A stretch of 7,262 nt of DNA from an uncultured Gemmatimonadota bacterium (GCA_946479895.1 CAMLHT010000197.1:1-7262), one strand, 5' to 3'. Numbered from the stretch's first letter, positions 1 to 7,132 are shown. Numbers and translations are program-made. The notes: generated by a model not told the origin, from the sequence alone.

Positions 1-7
1 GGTCGGG

Positions 8-634
8 CTAGGCGCGAATGAGCTCGACCTGGTCCTCGTCGACGCGCGGTACGGCGTGACACCTGCGGCAGCGCGCCTCGTATGACTCCGCGCTCCCGAC
101 CATGATCGTCGGCGAGTCGTAGCGCGCCGGCTTGCCCCCGATCAGCCGCTGATTCCTCGACGCCGGATTGCCGCACACCACGCAGATCGCGTGCAGCTTG
201 TCCACCACCTCGGCCACCGCGAGCAGCTGCGGCATCGGCCCGAACGGCTCGCCGCGGAAGTCCGTGTCCGTGCCCGCCAGGATCACCCGCCGGCCGCCGG
301 CCGCGAGCGTCGTCACCAGCTCGACGATCGACGCGTCGAGAAACTGCGCCTCGTCGATCGCCACCACCTGCGTCTGCGGATGCAGCTTCGCCATGATCTG
401 CGCGGGCGTGTCCACCGGAATCGCTTCCGTGGTCCGCCCGTCGTGGCTCGAGACCTGGTAGATCCCCGCGTACCGCTCGTCCAGGTGGGACTTGAACACC
501 TGCACCGACTTCTTCGCGATCATCGCCCGGCGCACGCGGCGGATGAGCTCCTCGCTCTTGCCGCTGAACATCACGCCGCAGATCACCTCGATCCAGCCCG
601 ACTCGGGACTGGTGAAGAAGCCGTCCGGACTCAC
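8..634 (-). CDS. tdk: Thymidine kinase, class II (zinc-binding)
   Basis: Phosphorylates thymidine to dTMP with ATP in the cytosolic pyrimidine salvage pathway. Every hallmark of the class II family is visible in the 208 residues. The P-loop GVMFSGKS lies at 20-27. DEAQF at 94-98 has the likely catalytic base Glu95. The nucleoside-binding stretch [11 protein letters not shown] is near 123-133. A structural zinc site is formed by two Cys pairs, Cys151/Cys154 and Cys189/Cys192, with YEARCRRCH near the C-terminus. The length is normal for the family and the stop is TAG. The start is GTG at 632-634, overlapping the TGA of the upstream gene (GTGA). An AAGGAGG Shine-Dalgarno sits about 6 bases before it, inside the Gly-rich 3' end of that gene, so translation is probably coupled. 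Only seven bases remain downstream in the window, so a terminator cannot be judged. Identification is very secure. Confidence 0.97.
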   Translation of the reverse strand: MSPDGFFTSPESGWIEVICGVMFSGKSEELIRRVRRAMIAKKSVQVFKSHLDERYAGIYQVSSHDGRTTEAIPVDTPAQIMAKLHPQTQVVAIDEAQFLDASIVELVTTLAAGGRRVILAGTDTDFRGEPFGPMPQLLAVAEVVDKLHAICVVCGNPASRNQRLIGGKPARYDSPTIMVGSAESYEARCRRCHAVPRVDEDQVELIRA

Positions 635-2217
635 CGCCCTCCTCCTTCACCTCCGCCACGCGGACGCTCGTTGCGCGGCCGGTCGCGCCCGGCGCCGGGC
701 CGGGAGCGCGGCGGGCCTTCGCCACGCGACGGACGCTCGCCGCGGAAGCCACCGCGCGCGCCACCCTCGCGCCCCGGGGGACCCTCGCGCCGCGGACGGC
801 TCTCTCGGCCGCGCGTGCCCGACGACGGACGCTCGCCCTGGTCCTGGTCGGGTCGCACGACGATCCGCCGGCCGGCCATCGTCTTTCCGGTGAGCCTGTC
901 GATCACCTGCTGCGCCATCGCCGTCGCGACCTCGACGATCGTGTGGCTCTCGCGAATCTCGATCTTGCCGAGCTCGGAGCTCGGCACGCCGCCGTCGTTG
1001 CCGATCACGGCGACGACTTCGCCCACCCGCAGGCCGTCGCGCTCACCGACGCTGAAGAAGAGCCGCGTGAATCCGCCCTGCACGGCCTCCGACTTCGGCT
1101 CGGCCGTCCGAGGCTTCGCCCGCTCGTGCTCGAGCAGCTCGAGCGCCGCCGCGGCGATGTCGATGCCGTCGTATTCCTCGAGCAGCGGCTCGATCGCGAA
1201 CAGCGTGCGCGAGATGACGCCACGGTCGAGCACCGCCCGCAGCTCGTCACGCACCGCGGCGTCGCGGCTGCGGAGGCGCATTCCCGCGTCCGGCAGCGTG
1301 AGCGGGCGGACGCGGCCCCCGCCGGCGAGCGCCCGCAGGCTGCTCAGCTGGCGCGGCTGGATCATCGCGATCACCCGGCGCGCCGACGCGCCCATCGCTT
1401 CGGTGAGCTCCTCGCGCGAAGCGGGGAGATCGTACAGGATCACCGACGTCGGCGATCCTCCGCCATGCGACAGCCGGACCGGCGACTTCTCGCCCTGATA
1501 GCCGAGCGATCGCAGGAGCGCGCCCGCGTCGGTGGCGGACTGGTCTCCACGGACGAAGACGCTGGCGTTGTCGAGGTCGAGCGCGTCGAGCAGGCGGCGC
1601 AGCGCGACCGGGCGCGCGGTTTCCGCCGTGGTGAGGTACTCAACCGCGATCGGCGTCGTGTCGGCGGTCGCGGCCGACGTCACGCGGCGCGCGCGGCGCG
1701 CGTAGCGCTCGATCAGGCTCTCGACGGCGGGCGTGACCTCGGTGGTCGCGATGGTCCGCGCGGCGTCCTTCGGAACGTCGGCCAGCAGGGTCGCCAGCGT
1801 CTCCTCGGTGGCCGTGTCGGCCAGCATCGCGTCCGCCCAGGCGAAGGCGACGGCGCGGACCGACGACAGCCGCAGCGAGGACCCGCGGACGAGCTCGAGA
1901 ATCGTCGCCGGTGTCCCGACGACGATCTGCGACGGGAGGAGCTTGAGCAGCCGGGCGGCGCGGGGGACCGAGGTGGCGCCGATGATCCCGACCGGGCGAC
2001 TCCCCGCAAGCTTCACCGCGCCTGCGGCGACGGCCGCGGCCGACTCGGCGTCGCTGGCGAGGACGAGGAGCTGAAGCTCCTTCGAGGCCTCGTCCACCCG
2101 CTCCACCAGGGGGGCAAGGAAGTACGAGATCGACGCCCAGTCGTGCGCCACCACGTAGACCACGTTCTGACTCCGCGTCACTCCGCTCGCGCCCGTTTCC
2201 TTCACGTCCTCTTCCAC
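631..2217 (-). CDS. Degenerate DEAD-box helicase-like protein with DbpA RNA-binding domain and RG-rich tail
   Basis: 528 residues from the proposed GTG start. Residues 18-290 follow the two-RecA layout of DEAD-box helicases, but the catalytic motifs are gone. The Walker A region reads AHDWASIS (24-31), with Ser29 where the Lys belongs. DEAD reads AWAD (126-129). SAT reads IAT (156-158). TPGR reads TPAT (102-105). In the second lobe FVRGDQ (221-226) and YDLP (262-265) are kept, while motif V and the HRIGRTGR motif are missing. Residues about 382-456 ([16 protein letters not shown] onward) match the DbpA/CsdA RNA-binding domain well. Residues 460-528 are Arg/Gly/Pro-rich and disordered in style. 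ATP-driven unwinding is therefore unlikely; an RNA-binding scaffold, perhaps on ribosomal RNA, is inferred. The GTG at 2217 was chosen because GGGGAGG precedes it by 4 bases. The open frame continues 402 codons further upstream, but that part is antisense to the aminotransferase. Its stop overlaps the tdk start. Confidence 0.85.
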   Translation of the reverse strand: MEEDVKETGASGVTRSQNVVYVVAHDWASISYFLAPLVERVDEASKELQLLVLASDAESAAAVAAGAVKLAGSRPVGIIGATSVPRAARLLKLLPSQIVVGTPATILELVRGSSLRLSSVRAVAFAWADAMLADTATEETLATLLADVPKDAARTIATTEVTPAVESLIERYARRARRVTSAATADTTPIAVEYLTTAETARPVALRRLLDALDLDNASVFVRGDQSATDAGALLRSLGYQGEKSPVRLSHGGGSPTSVILYDLPASREELTEAMGASARRVIAMIQPRQLSSLRALAGGGRVRPLTLPDAGMRLRSRDAAVRDELRAVLDRGVISRTLFAIEPLLEEYDGIDIAAAALELLEHERAKPRTAEPKSEAVQGGFTRLFFSVGERDGLRVGEVVAVIGNDGGVPSSELGKIEIRESHTIVEVATAMAQQVIDRLTGKTMAGRRIVVRPDQDQGERPSSGTRGRESRPRREGPPGREGGARGGFRGERPSRGEGPPRSRPGAGRDRPRNERPRGGGEGGGR

Positions 2218-2221
2218 GCTG

Positions 2222-2228
2222 CCTCCCC
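2222..2228 (-). promoter_or_regulatory. Shine-Dalgarno deciding the start of the helicase-like gene
   Basis: On the minus strand the run GGGGAGG is followed by CAGC and then GTG (2215-2217). The spacer of 4 bases is short but usable. An in-frame ATG at 2299-2301 would add 28 residues. It lies between the candidate promoter and the neighbouring start and has no comparable ribosome binding site, so the GTG is preferred. Confidence 0.65.
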
Positions 2229-2277
2229 GAATTGTCAATGACTCCGTCCGCGCTCTGGCCTTCGCGCGGTCCGGCGA

Positions 2278-2285
2278 AGTATAGT
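2278..2285. promoter_or_regulatory. Candidate symmetric divergent -10 region
   Basis: The 114 bases between the divergent starts (2218-2331) contain one AT-rich core, AGTATAGT. Read on the plus strand it gives TATAGT (2280-2285). Read on the minus strand it gives TATACT (2278-2283). Both are close to the sigma-70 -10 consensus. Initiation a few bases beyond each would give leaders of roughly 40 bases to the aminotransferase and 54 bases to the helicase-like gene. I see no good -35 hexamer at 16-18 bases on either side, so the call rests on the -10 match and position only. Confidence 0.45.
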
Positions 2286-2331
2286 CTCGGCGGGTCAACA
2301 TCAGCGAAAATGACGCCCGTGTGAGGCAGAC

Positions 2332-3513
2332 ATGACGGTCTTCACGCCCTCCGCCAACATCGCCGAGCTCAGGGAATCGGCGACCATCGCCGTGTCGGCG
2401 CGCGCCAAGGCCATGCGCGCCGCCGGACTTGCCGTGATCGACCTCGGGGCCGGCGAGCCGGACCAGCCCACCCCGGCCTACGTCATGGAAGGGGCGCACC
2501 GCGCCCTCGACGCCGGCGCGACGCGATACACGGCGGTCGAGGGCATCGCGCCGCTGCGGGAGCGCATCGCGGCCCGGGCGGCTGCCCTTCACGGACAGCC
2601 GGTGGGCGCGAACCAGGTGGTGGTCGCGTGCGGCACCAAGCAGGCGCTGTTCAACGCCTGCTTCTCGGTCTTCGGCCAGGGCGACGAAGTGCTCGTGCCG
2701 ACGCCGGCCTGGCCGAGCTACTACGAGATCCTGTCGCTCGCCCGCGCGCACGCGATGATCGTCCGTGGGGCCGCCGCGCGGTCGTTCCGCGTGACGGCCG
2801 ACGACCTGCGCAACGTCGCCACCGCCCGCACGCGCGGGGTGATCGTGAACTCGCCCTGCAATCCGACCGGCGCGGTGTACTCGCGCGCCGAGCTGGAGTC
2901 GATCGTCTCGCTCGCGGAGGAGCGGGGATGGTGGATCATCAGCGACGAGATCTATCGCGAGCTGTCGTACAACGGCCCGGCGGCGTCCATGCTCCAGGTG
3001 GCGCCGTCGCTGGACCACGTGATCGTCGTCGACGGCGTGGCGAAGTCGTTCGCGATGCCGGGCTGGCGCATCGGATGGTCGATCTCGTCCCCGGACGCCG
3101 CGCGGGCGATGGCCGCGCTCCAGTCCCACGTGACCTCGAACGCGACGACGGTCTCTCAGCATGCCGCGCTCGTCGCCCTGTCCAACGAGCAGGCGGAAAC
3201 GGCCGCCCGCTCGGCGATGCTCGCGCAGCTCCGCCGGCGGCGCGACGACGCCTCGGCCATCCTGCGGGCCATGCACGTCTCGTTCATCGAGCCCGCCGGC
3301 GCCTTCTACCTGTTCATCAAGGTCGGCGACGTCACCGCGTCCGATCCGGAGCCGGGAACGCGCTTCGCGACGACGCTGCTGGAACGGCAGCACGTCGCCG
3401 TGGTGCCGGGAGCCGCGTTCCATGCGCCGGAGTGGATCCGCCTGTCCTACGCGGCCGCCGACGCCGATGTGATGGAAGGGGTCCGGCGCGTCACCCAGCT
3501 CCTGCGCGGCTGA
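2332..3513 (+). CDS. Class I PLP-dependent aminotransferase (aspartate aminotransferase-like, subgroup Ib)
   Basis: A cytosolic fold-type I transaminase that moves an amino group between an amino acid and a 2-oxo acid through PLP. In 393 residues, the usual length, it shows GEPDQPTP (41-48), the PLP-stacking aromatic Trp127, and NPTG (177-180) with Asn177 contacting the cofactor. Asp205 in SDEIY pairs with the pyridine nitrogen, and Tyr208 is also present. The Schiff-base lysine is Lys238 in VAKSFAMPGWRIGW, the phosphate-binding arginine is Arg246, and the substrate carboxylate arginine is Arg370 in EWIRLSYA. GTKQALFN (101-108) and the N-terminal ATIAVSARAKAMRAAG resemble subgroup Ib enzymes of the Thermus type, where the matching lysine reads the distal carboxylate. 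Aspartate or prephenate are therefore candidate substrates; alanine and aromatic substrates are not excluded. The ATG start has GAGG five bases upstream. The gene diverges from the helicase-like gene, and a 145-base gap follows it. Confidence 0.93.
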   Translation: MTVFTPSANIAELRESATIAVSARAKAMRAAGLAVIDLGAGEPDQPTPAYVMEGAHRALDAGATRYTAVEGIAPLRERIAARAAALHGQPVGANQVVVACGTKQALFNACFSVFGQGDEVLVPTPAWPSYYEILSLARAHAMIVRGAAARSFRVTADDLRNVATARTRGVIVNSPCNPTGAVYSRAELESIVSLAEERGWWIISDEIYRELSYNGPAASMLQVAPSLDHVIVVDGVAKSFAMPGWRIGWSISSPDAARAMAALQSHVTSNATTVSQHAALVALSNEQAETAARSAMLAQLRRRRDDASAILRAMHVSFIEPAGAFYLFIKVGDVTASDPEPGTRFATTLLERQHVAVVPGAAFHAPEWIRLSYAAADADVMEGVRRVTQLLRG

Positions 3514-3643
3514 TCACGATTCCGCCTTCCCGCGCCGCGGACCGCCCGTATCTTTGGTCGGCCGATCGAACGGGTTTCGGTACGACCAGCGGGAATTGGA
3601 CGCCGCGGCGCCGCCATTTGCCAGGCAGCTTGCGGCTTCTCGT

Positions 3644-3650
3644 GGAGGAG
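3644..3650 (+). promoter_or_regulatory. Shine-Dalgarno deciding the start of the DUF2283-like gene
   Basis: GGAGGAG is followed by 8 bases and GTG at 3659-3661. The reading frame can be opened earlier at a TTG (3554), but that codon has no ribosome binding site, and the 35 extra residues show no domain. The GTG is therefore the preferred start. Confidence 0.7.
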
Positions 3651-3658
3651 CAGCCCAG

Positions 3659-4162
3659 GTGAACATCGCCGTGCAACTGGAGCCGCGGGCGGAGAAGGCG
3701 CCGCGGGTCAAATACACGTGGGACTCGGATACCGAAATCCTGTCCGCGCACCTCAAGCCCGGGTCGGACGGTTCGGGCCTTTCGGGGTCGGTGGGGCTCG
3801 AGGGGACCGACGGATCATGGGTGATCCTCGACGTGAACGGGGGCCGGATCAACGCCGTGGAGGTCGCGGTCTGGCCGGAAATCCAGCAGCGGGCCTCGCT
3901 CGCCGTGCCGGTGGAGGTCGAGGACGCCGCCATCCTGATCCCGTCGGCGCGCTCCTCCCGCGAGATCCGGTCGGTCGAGGTGGCCACGAGCCTGACGGCC
4001 GAGGCGGATCCGGCGCGGAAGACCATCCACTTCCGGCTGGGAAAAGCGGCCGAGACCCGCGCGATCCGGCTGGCAACTGATATCCTTCTGGATGTCGACG
4101 CGCAGAATCGCGTCGCCGGACTCTGGCTGCTCAACGTTCCCCCCTGTCCCAGCGCCTCGTGA
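3659..4162 (+). CDS. Hypothetical protein with two DUF2283-like repeats
   Basis: 167 residues from the GTG start, with no signal peptide or membrane segment. Function is unknown. Two stretches look like diverged copies of the small DUF2283 fold, whose usual pattern is a Tyr/Asp-rich first strand, an acidic 'vilDvd.dGri.gveil' second half, and a short tail. Copy 1 is about residues 18-75, with VKYTWDSDTEIL, then WVILDVNGGRINAVEVAVWP. Copy 2 is about 112-163, with ADPARKTIHFRLG, then DILLDVDAQNRVAGLWLLNV. DUF2283 proteins are usually a single copy of 50-80 residues, so a tandem pair is less common. The assignment is by pattern only and weaker for copy 2. The stop overlaps the next gene's start (GTGA), so the two are probably co-translated. 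The 145 bases upstream (3514-3658) hold no clear promoter beyond a weak TATCTT near 3549. Confidence 0.75.
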   Translation: MNIAVQLEPRAEKAPRVKYTWDSDTEILSAHLKPGSDGSGLSGSVGLEGTDGSWVILDVNGGRINAVEVAVWPEIQQRASLAVPVEVEDAAILIPSARSSREIRSVEVATSLTAEADPARKTIHFRLGKAAETRAIRLATDILLDVDAQNRVAGLWLLNVPPCPSAS

Positions 4163-4437
4163 TCACCACCATCGTTCTCATCCACGTCGAGCCGAGCCTC
4201 ATCCCGGCGGCCGCGAACATGCTCGCCGGCGTCGACGGTGTCGCCGAGGTCTACTCGGTCTCCGGAGACTGGGATCTGGTGGCGATCGTCCGCGTCCCGC
4301 AGTTCGATGACATCGCGAAGGTGGTGACCGAGGTCTTTCCGACGGTGCCCGGGATCCAGCGGACCCAGACTTTGACGGCGTTCCGGGCGTACTCGAAGAA
4401 GGATCTGCAGCAGGCCTGGGATATCGGCGTAGAGTGA
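4159..4437 (+). CDS. Stand-alone Lrp/AsnC ligand-binding (RAM) domain protein
   Basis: A 92-residue protein that matches the C-terminal effector-binding and oligomerisation domain of Lrp/AsnC regulators and lacks the N-terminal helix-turn-helix. The visible pattern is the opening strand ITTIVLIHVEP (2-12), the helix IPAAANMLAGVDGVAEVYSVSG (15-36), the signature GDWDLVAIVRV (36-46), the second helix FDDIAKVVTEVF (49-60) and the closing strand PGIQRTQTLTAFRAY (64-78). Known RAM-domain proteins form dimers and larger rings and bind amino acids at the interface. Without a DNA-binding domain it may sense a metabolite or modulate a full-length Lrp protein; that is inference. The GTG start overlaps the upstream TGA. 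No strong Shine-Dalgarno is present, which fits translational coupling to the DUF2283-like gene. Confidence 0.9.
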   Translation: MITTIVLIHVEPSLIPAAANMLAGVDGVAEVYSVSGDWDLVAIVRVPQFDDIAKVVTEVFPTVPGIQRTQTLTAFRAYSKKDLQQAWDIGVE

Positions 4438-4448
4438 GCCGGCGGGCG

Positions 4449-4701
4449 GGGGAACTGCGGCGAGCGTGGTGCGCGTAAGGCGCGAAGTGCGCGCGGTGCG
4501 CAAACCGCGCGGTCCACTGCAGCGGAAGCGCGAACGCCGCTGAACCGCGCCGAACCGCGCGAAAGCAGCCGTACGACGCCGCTGCGTCCCTGGCGTCCTT
4601 CGCGGTTCTGGCGTCGTTCGCGGGTCCGCTGCTCGCACCGCGCGGTTCGCGCCTCGAGCGCGGTACGCGCAGTGCGCGCACCACGCAAAACGTTGTTCCC
4701 C
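4449..4701. repeat. Long imperfect palindrome with MITE-like inverted ends
   Basis: This element fills the gap between two convergent stops (4437 and 4711). The left end, 4449-4475, and the reverse complement of the right end, 4675-4701, align without gaps: GGGGAAC, eight mismatched bases, then GCGTGGTGCGCG, giving at least 19 of 27 matches. Further in, both arms keep AACCGCGCGGT, GCAGCGGA, CGCGAAC and GAACCGCG at nearly equal offsets, so each arm is about 100 bases. RNA from either strand could fold into a long hairpin. It may act as a bidirectional terminator or be a non-autonomous mobile relic. I see no clear target-site duplication, no U-tract and no transposase. Reading frames across it are Arg/Ala-rich, as expected for GC repeats, and are not believable proteins. 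Confidence 0.75.
4591..4626 (+). repeat. Two-copy 18-base tandem repeat inside the palindrome
   Basis: TGGCGTCCTTCGCGGTTC (4591-4608) is followed directly by TGGCGTCGTTCGCGGGTC (4609-4626), matching at 16 of 18 positions. It sits near the centre of the palindromic element. A shorter run of the same style, TGAACCGCGC then CGAACCGCGC, lies at 4541-4560. Confidence 0.75.
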
Positions 4702-4710
4702 GCGGCCGGG

Positions 4711-6348
4711 TTATCGGACTTCGAACCTCCCGATCCTCGACGCCCTCTTCAGGCCGAGCCGCTCCATCTCCTCCCGCGATACCACCTTCACGCGCCCGGG
4801 GAACATTCTCTCCAGCGAATCGACTCCTGCCTGCCTCAGCTCCGAGTACCCCATGAGCTTCGGCGTATTGCGCAGGAAGGGATCATTGCGCAGCAGTTGC
4901 CGGCCCCAGATGAGTGTCTCGAACTGCACGATGACGACGTCGGCATCGATGCTCTCGAGATAGGCCGAAGCCCGGCGGTACGGCTCGACGATGCGATGCG
5001 CCTGCACTCCGCGCATCGGGAGCTGGATGCATAGCGCCGTGAGGAATGCCGCGGCGAGCAGGCGATGCGAGCGGCGACGCCCGATTGCCTCGCCGAGCAT
5101 TTCCGCGCCGAGCGCCGCGAGGATGGCGATGTTGCCGAGCACGGCGAAGGCGTACCGGTTGCCCCAGCCCGCGCCATAGGTCGAGAAGAAGATCGCGCGC
5201 AGCACGAGGGTCGACAGCATGCTCAGGGCGAGCCAGCGCGCGAAGCGGTCGAGCCGGTTCCACAGCAGCATCGCGACGAGCACGCAGAGAATCGCGATCG
5301 GGACGCTCCACGTCGCCAGCACCGTGGTGGCGAGCGATGCCGTGATCCCGTCGCCCGTCGGATGCAGCAGCGTCGACCCGGCGGTACTCGTGATCATTCC
5401 CGCCGTGGCGGAGGGCGGGGCGACGCTCCGGCCCTCGCCGGGGTACAGCCGCCCGACCCACGCCAGGCTGCCGATCACGTAGACGATCGAGACGTAAATG
5501 AAGGCGCCGAACCGCCGCTGGAACAGGAAGCTGAGCACCAGTGGCGCGACGAACAGCACGTGCGGATACGGGCTGTGCACGCCGAGGGCGATGACGCCGA
5601 GCCAGGGGAGGACGATCAGCGCCCATCGCTCCGGACGCACGTACAGCCACAGCCAGGCCATGGACGCCAGCAGGTGAGCCGGCATCGAGAACGCCGACAT
5701 CGTCATCACCAGGAATTGCGTCGACGTGGCGAGGAATAGGGCCGAGAGCACCGCGCGCTGCGGACGGTCGGGCCACACGCGGCGCGCGACCTGGAAGATC
5801 AGCAGCACCGACAGCGCCGACATCACCGGCTCGGCGAACGAGTCCGACCGGATCGCGTGGAACGCGCCGCGGATCATCGCGTGGACCGGGAAGTATCCGA
5901 GCCGCCACGTGCACGGCTCGGGGACGGCGATGGAGGTCGGTGTCAGCGCGGTGATCCACTGGCACCAGGGCTGGGCGACGAGCGCGGTGCGGTGACCGCG
6001 GGAATAGATGATTCCCTGGAAGACCCCGGAGTACTCGTCGTCCACGAAGGGGTAGGCGCCGAAGACGAGATGCGTCCCGGCGACCGTGACGACGATGACG
6101 CCGAGGATGATGCCCCAGCGTGTCGGGCTGGTGTCGCGAAGCCAGCGCGGGATCGGGTCGGCATCATCGTCCGCCGGCGGCCGGGTGAGCAGGACGAGGA
6201 CGGCGAAGGCGAAGATGGCGAGGATCGCGATGCCCGGAGGCTCGATGGCGACGAACTGATCGTAGACGAGGCTCACGCGCCACAGCTCGCGGCGGGCGAT
6301 CGCCTTCATGCCTACGATGCCGGCGATGCAGAGGACGAGCACGAGCAC
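4711..6348 (-). CDS. Multi-pass membrane protein, probable GT-C (GT39/ArnT-like) glycosyltransferase
   Basis: A protein of about 545 residues with roughly 11-13 hydrophobic segments, for example near 1-17, 39-54, 78-99, 174-190, 200-220, 224-237, 243-275, 281-298, 335-363, 372-390, 399-418 and 429-445. A soluble C-terminal tail of about 100 residues follows. The large loop after the third segment carries FVDDEYSGVFQG, with Asp103, Asp104 and Glu105. GT-C transferases (GT39 PMT, ArnT and relatives) carry their catalytic acidic residues in the matching first outer loop and use polyprenyl-linked sugars. On this basis it probably transfers a sugar to lipid, polymer or protein at the outer face of the inner membrane. 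The acceptor cannot be read from the sequence. The start is uncertain. GTG at 6348 has no ribosome binding site, and the frame upstream of it (encoding RDEARRAVRLAA) looks like the natural positively charged lead-in to the first membrane segment. Confidence 0.75.
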   Translation of the reverse strand: MLVLVLCIAGIVGMKAIARRELWRVSLVYDQFVAIEPPGIAILAIFAFAVLVLLTRPPADDDADPIPRWLRDTSPTRWGIILGVIVVTVAGTHLVFGAYPFVDDEYSGVFQGIIYSRGHRTALVAQPWCQWITALTPTSIAVPEPCTWRLGYFPVHAMIRGAFHAIRSDSFAEPVMSALSVLLIFQVARRVWPDRPQRAVLSALFLATSTQFLVMTMSAFSMPAHLLASMAWLWLYVRPERWALIVLPWLGVIALGVHSPYPHVLFVAPLVLSFLFQRRFGAFIYVSIVYVIGSLAWVGRLYPGEGRSVAPPSATAGMITSTAGSTLLHPTGDGITASLATTVLATWSVPIAILCVLVAMLLWNRLDRFARWLALSMLSTLVLRAIFFSTYGAGWGNRYAFAVLGNIAILAALGAEMLGEAIGRRRSHRLLAAAFLTALCIQLPMRGVQAHRIVEPYRRASAYLESIDADVVIVQFETLIWGRQLLRNDPFLRNTPKLMGYSELRQAGVDSLERMFPGRVKVVSREEMERLGLKRASRIGRFEVR

Positions 6349-6522
6349 GGCGGCGAGGCGGACGGCGCGACGCGCTTCATCGCGCGGATCGCGGCTGGCG
6401 GGAGCAGTCAGGCTTCGACTCCGGAGTCCGGGTGGTCGGGTGTTGCGACGGGAGGGGGGTTCGCTCGAGGAATGCTGGGTGCGATGAGACCCCGCGTCCA
6501 GAGGGCCTCTCGCCAGGCGGCT

Positions 6523-6601
6523 GGAGAACTGCGGTCAGCGCGGTGCGCGCAGCGCGCGAACGGCGCGCACCACGCGAAACCGCGCGGTCCGGGCAGCGGA
6601 A
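6523..6601 (+). repeat. Diverged second copy of the palindrome arm
   Basis: This stretch aligns with 4449-4528 in the same orientation. Both begin GGRGAACTGCGG, continue with AGCGYGGTGCGCG, share AAACCGCGCGGTCC exactly (4502-4515 and 6577-6590), and end in GCAGCGGAA. By eye, agreement is about three quarters, with single-base gaps. The copy lies in the 320-base gap 6349-6668 between two minus-strand genes, in which I find no gene. It contains its own hairpin, GGTGCGCGC (6542-6550) pairing with GCGCGCACC (6563-6571) across 12 bases. Whether it terminates transcription of the downstream YCII-type gene unit is unknown. Confidence 0.7.
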
Positions 6602-6611
6602 CCGCTGGACG

Positions 6612-6629
6612 GCGCCAGGTGCGCCAGGT
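6612..6629 (+). repeat. Short tandem repeat beside the dispersed repeat
   Basis: GCGCCAGGT occurs twice in a row, followed by a third partial unit (GCGCG). It lies between the dispersed repeat copy and the stop of the YCII-type gene, and may be part of the same element. Confidence 0.7.
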
Positions 6630-6668
6630 GCGCGCTCCCCACACGGTTCACTCCCGGATCTCTCAGGC

Positions 6669-7103
6669 CTACGCCTTCTGCGCCCCTCCGGCGCGCTCAA
6701 GCTCACGGCTGCCCTCGATCTGCGTCTCGCGCACGTCATCCTCCGCCTCGTACATGCGACGGATCTCTATCTCACCCTCCCACTTCGGCCAGTGCGCGAG
6801 GTGCAGCTCGGTGAAGCTGCGCGCCTCGGCCAGCGCCTCCTCCTTCGACGCGAAGTCGTAGATCGAGAACCCCCCGATCACCTCTTTCGACTCGGCGAAG
6901 GGACCGTCGGTCGTGGTGATCTTGCCCTTCGCGATGCGCATGCGCGCGCCCGATGCCGTGGGCTGGAGCCCGCCGAATGACAGCATGCGGCCCGTCTTCA
7001 TCGCTTCCTCGCAGCGCCTGCCGATCTCCTCGACCAGCGCCGCCGGCGGCGGTCCGCACTCGGCCAGGCTCTCGGGGCCCTTCACGATCATCATGTAGCG
7101 CAT
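6669..7103 (-). CDS. YCII-related (DGPF-domain) family protein
   Basis: 144 residues, soluble. It opens with MRYMMIVKG, the usual first strand of this family, and carries the signature TTDGPFAESKEVIGGFSIYD (64-83). It closes the fold with EGEIEIRRMYE (109-119). The family is a ferredoxin-like dimeric barrel related to YciI. Members are often encoded next to ECF sigma factors and their biochemical activity is mostly unproven, so no reaction is assigned. The ATG at 7103 was chosen over a GTG at 7196. It matches the family start, AGGAG lies about 10 bases upstream, and the 31 extra residues of the longer form are low-complexity and would be encoded across the inverted repeats. The tail after residue 120 is acidic then Ala/Gly-rich and looks variable. 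The stop is TAG. No sigma factor gene is visible in the window, but the upstream side is cut off at 7262. Confidence 0.9.
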   Translation of the reverse strand: MRYMMIVKGPESLAECGPPPAALVEEIGRRCEEAMKTGRMLSFGGLQPTASGARMRIAKGKITTTDGPFAESKEVIGGFSIYDFASKEEALAEARSFTELHLAHWPKWEGEIEIRRMYEAEDDVRETQIEGSRELERAGGAQKA

Positions 7104-7132
7104 GGGTGATTCTCTCCTGATGGTGGGGTGAC

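Noticed and set aside
2233..2238. Perfect TTGACA on the minus strand as a -35 box.
   Set aside because: A -10 at the right distance would fall inside the start of the coding sequence, where no TATAAT-like hexamer exists.
191..2241. Long plus-strand open frames opposite tdk and the helicase-like gene (191-1498 and 943-2241).
   Set aside because: Arg/Ala/Pro-rich translations antisense to recognisable genes, with no motifs. They are GC-driven shadows.
2218..3423. Minus-strand open frame of about 400 codons continuing upstream of the helicase-like gene.
   Set aside because: It is exactly antisense to the well-supported aminotransferase, is Arg/His/Gly-rich with no domain, and arises from high GC content. 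The real start has a good ribosome binding site at 2217.
4199..4688. Minus-strand frames over the RAM gene and the palindrome.
   Set aside because: The translations are repetitive Arg/Ala strings produced by the GC-rich repeat and antisense to the RAM gene.
6377..6739. Minus-strand frames across the second repeat copy.
   Set aside because: Low-complexity Arg/Ala/Pro translation similar to that of the first repeat, with no domain.
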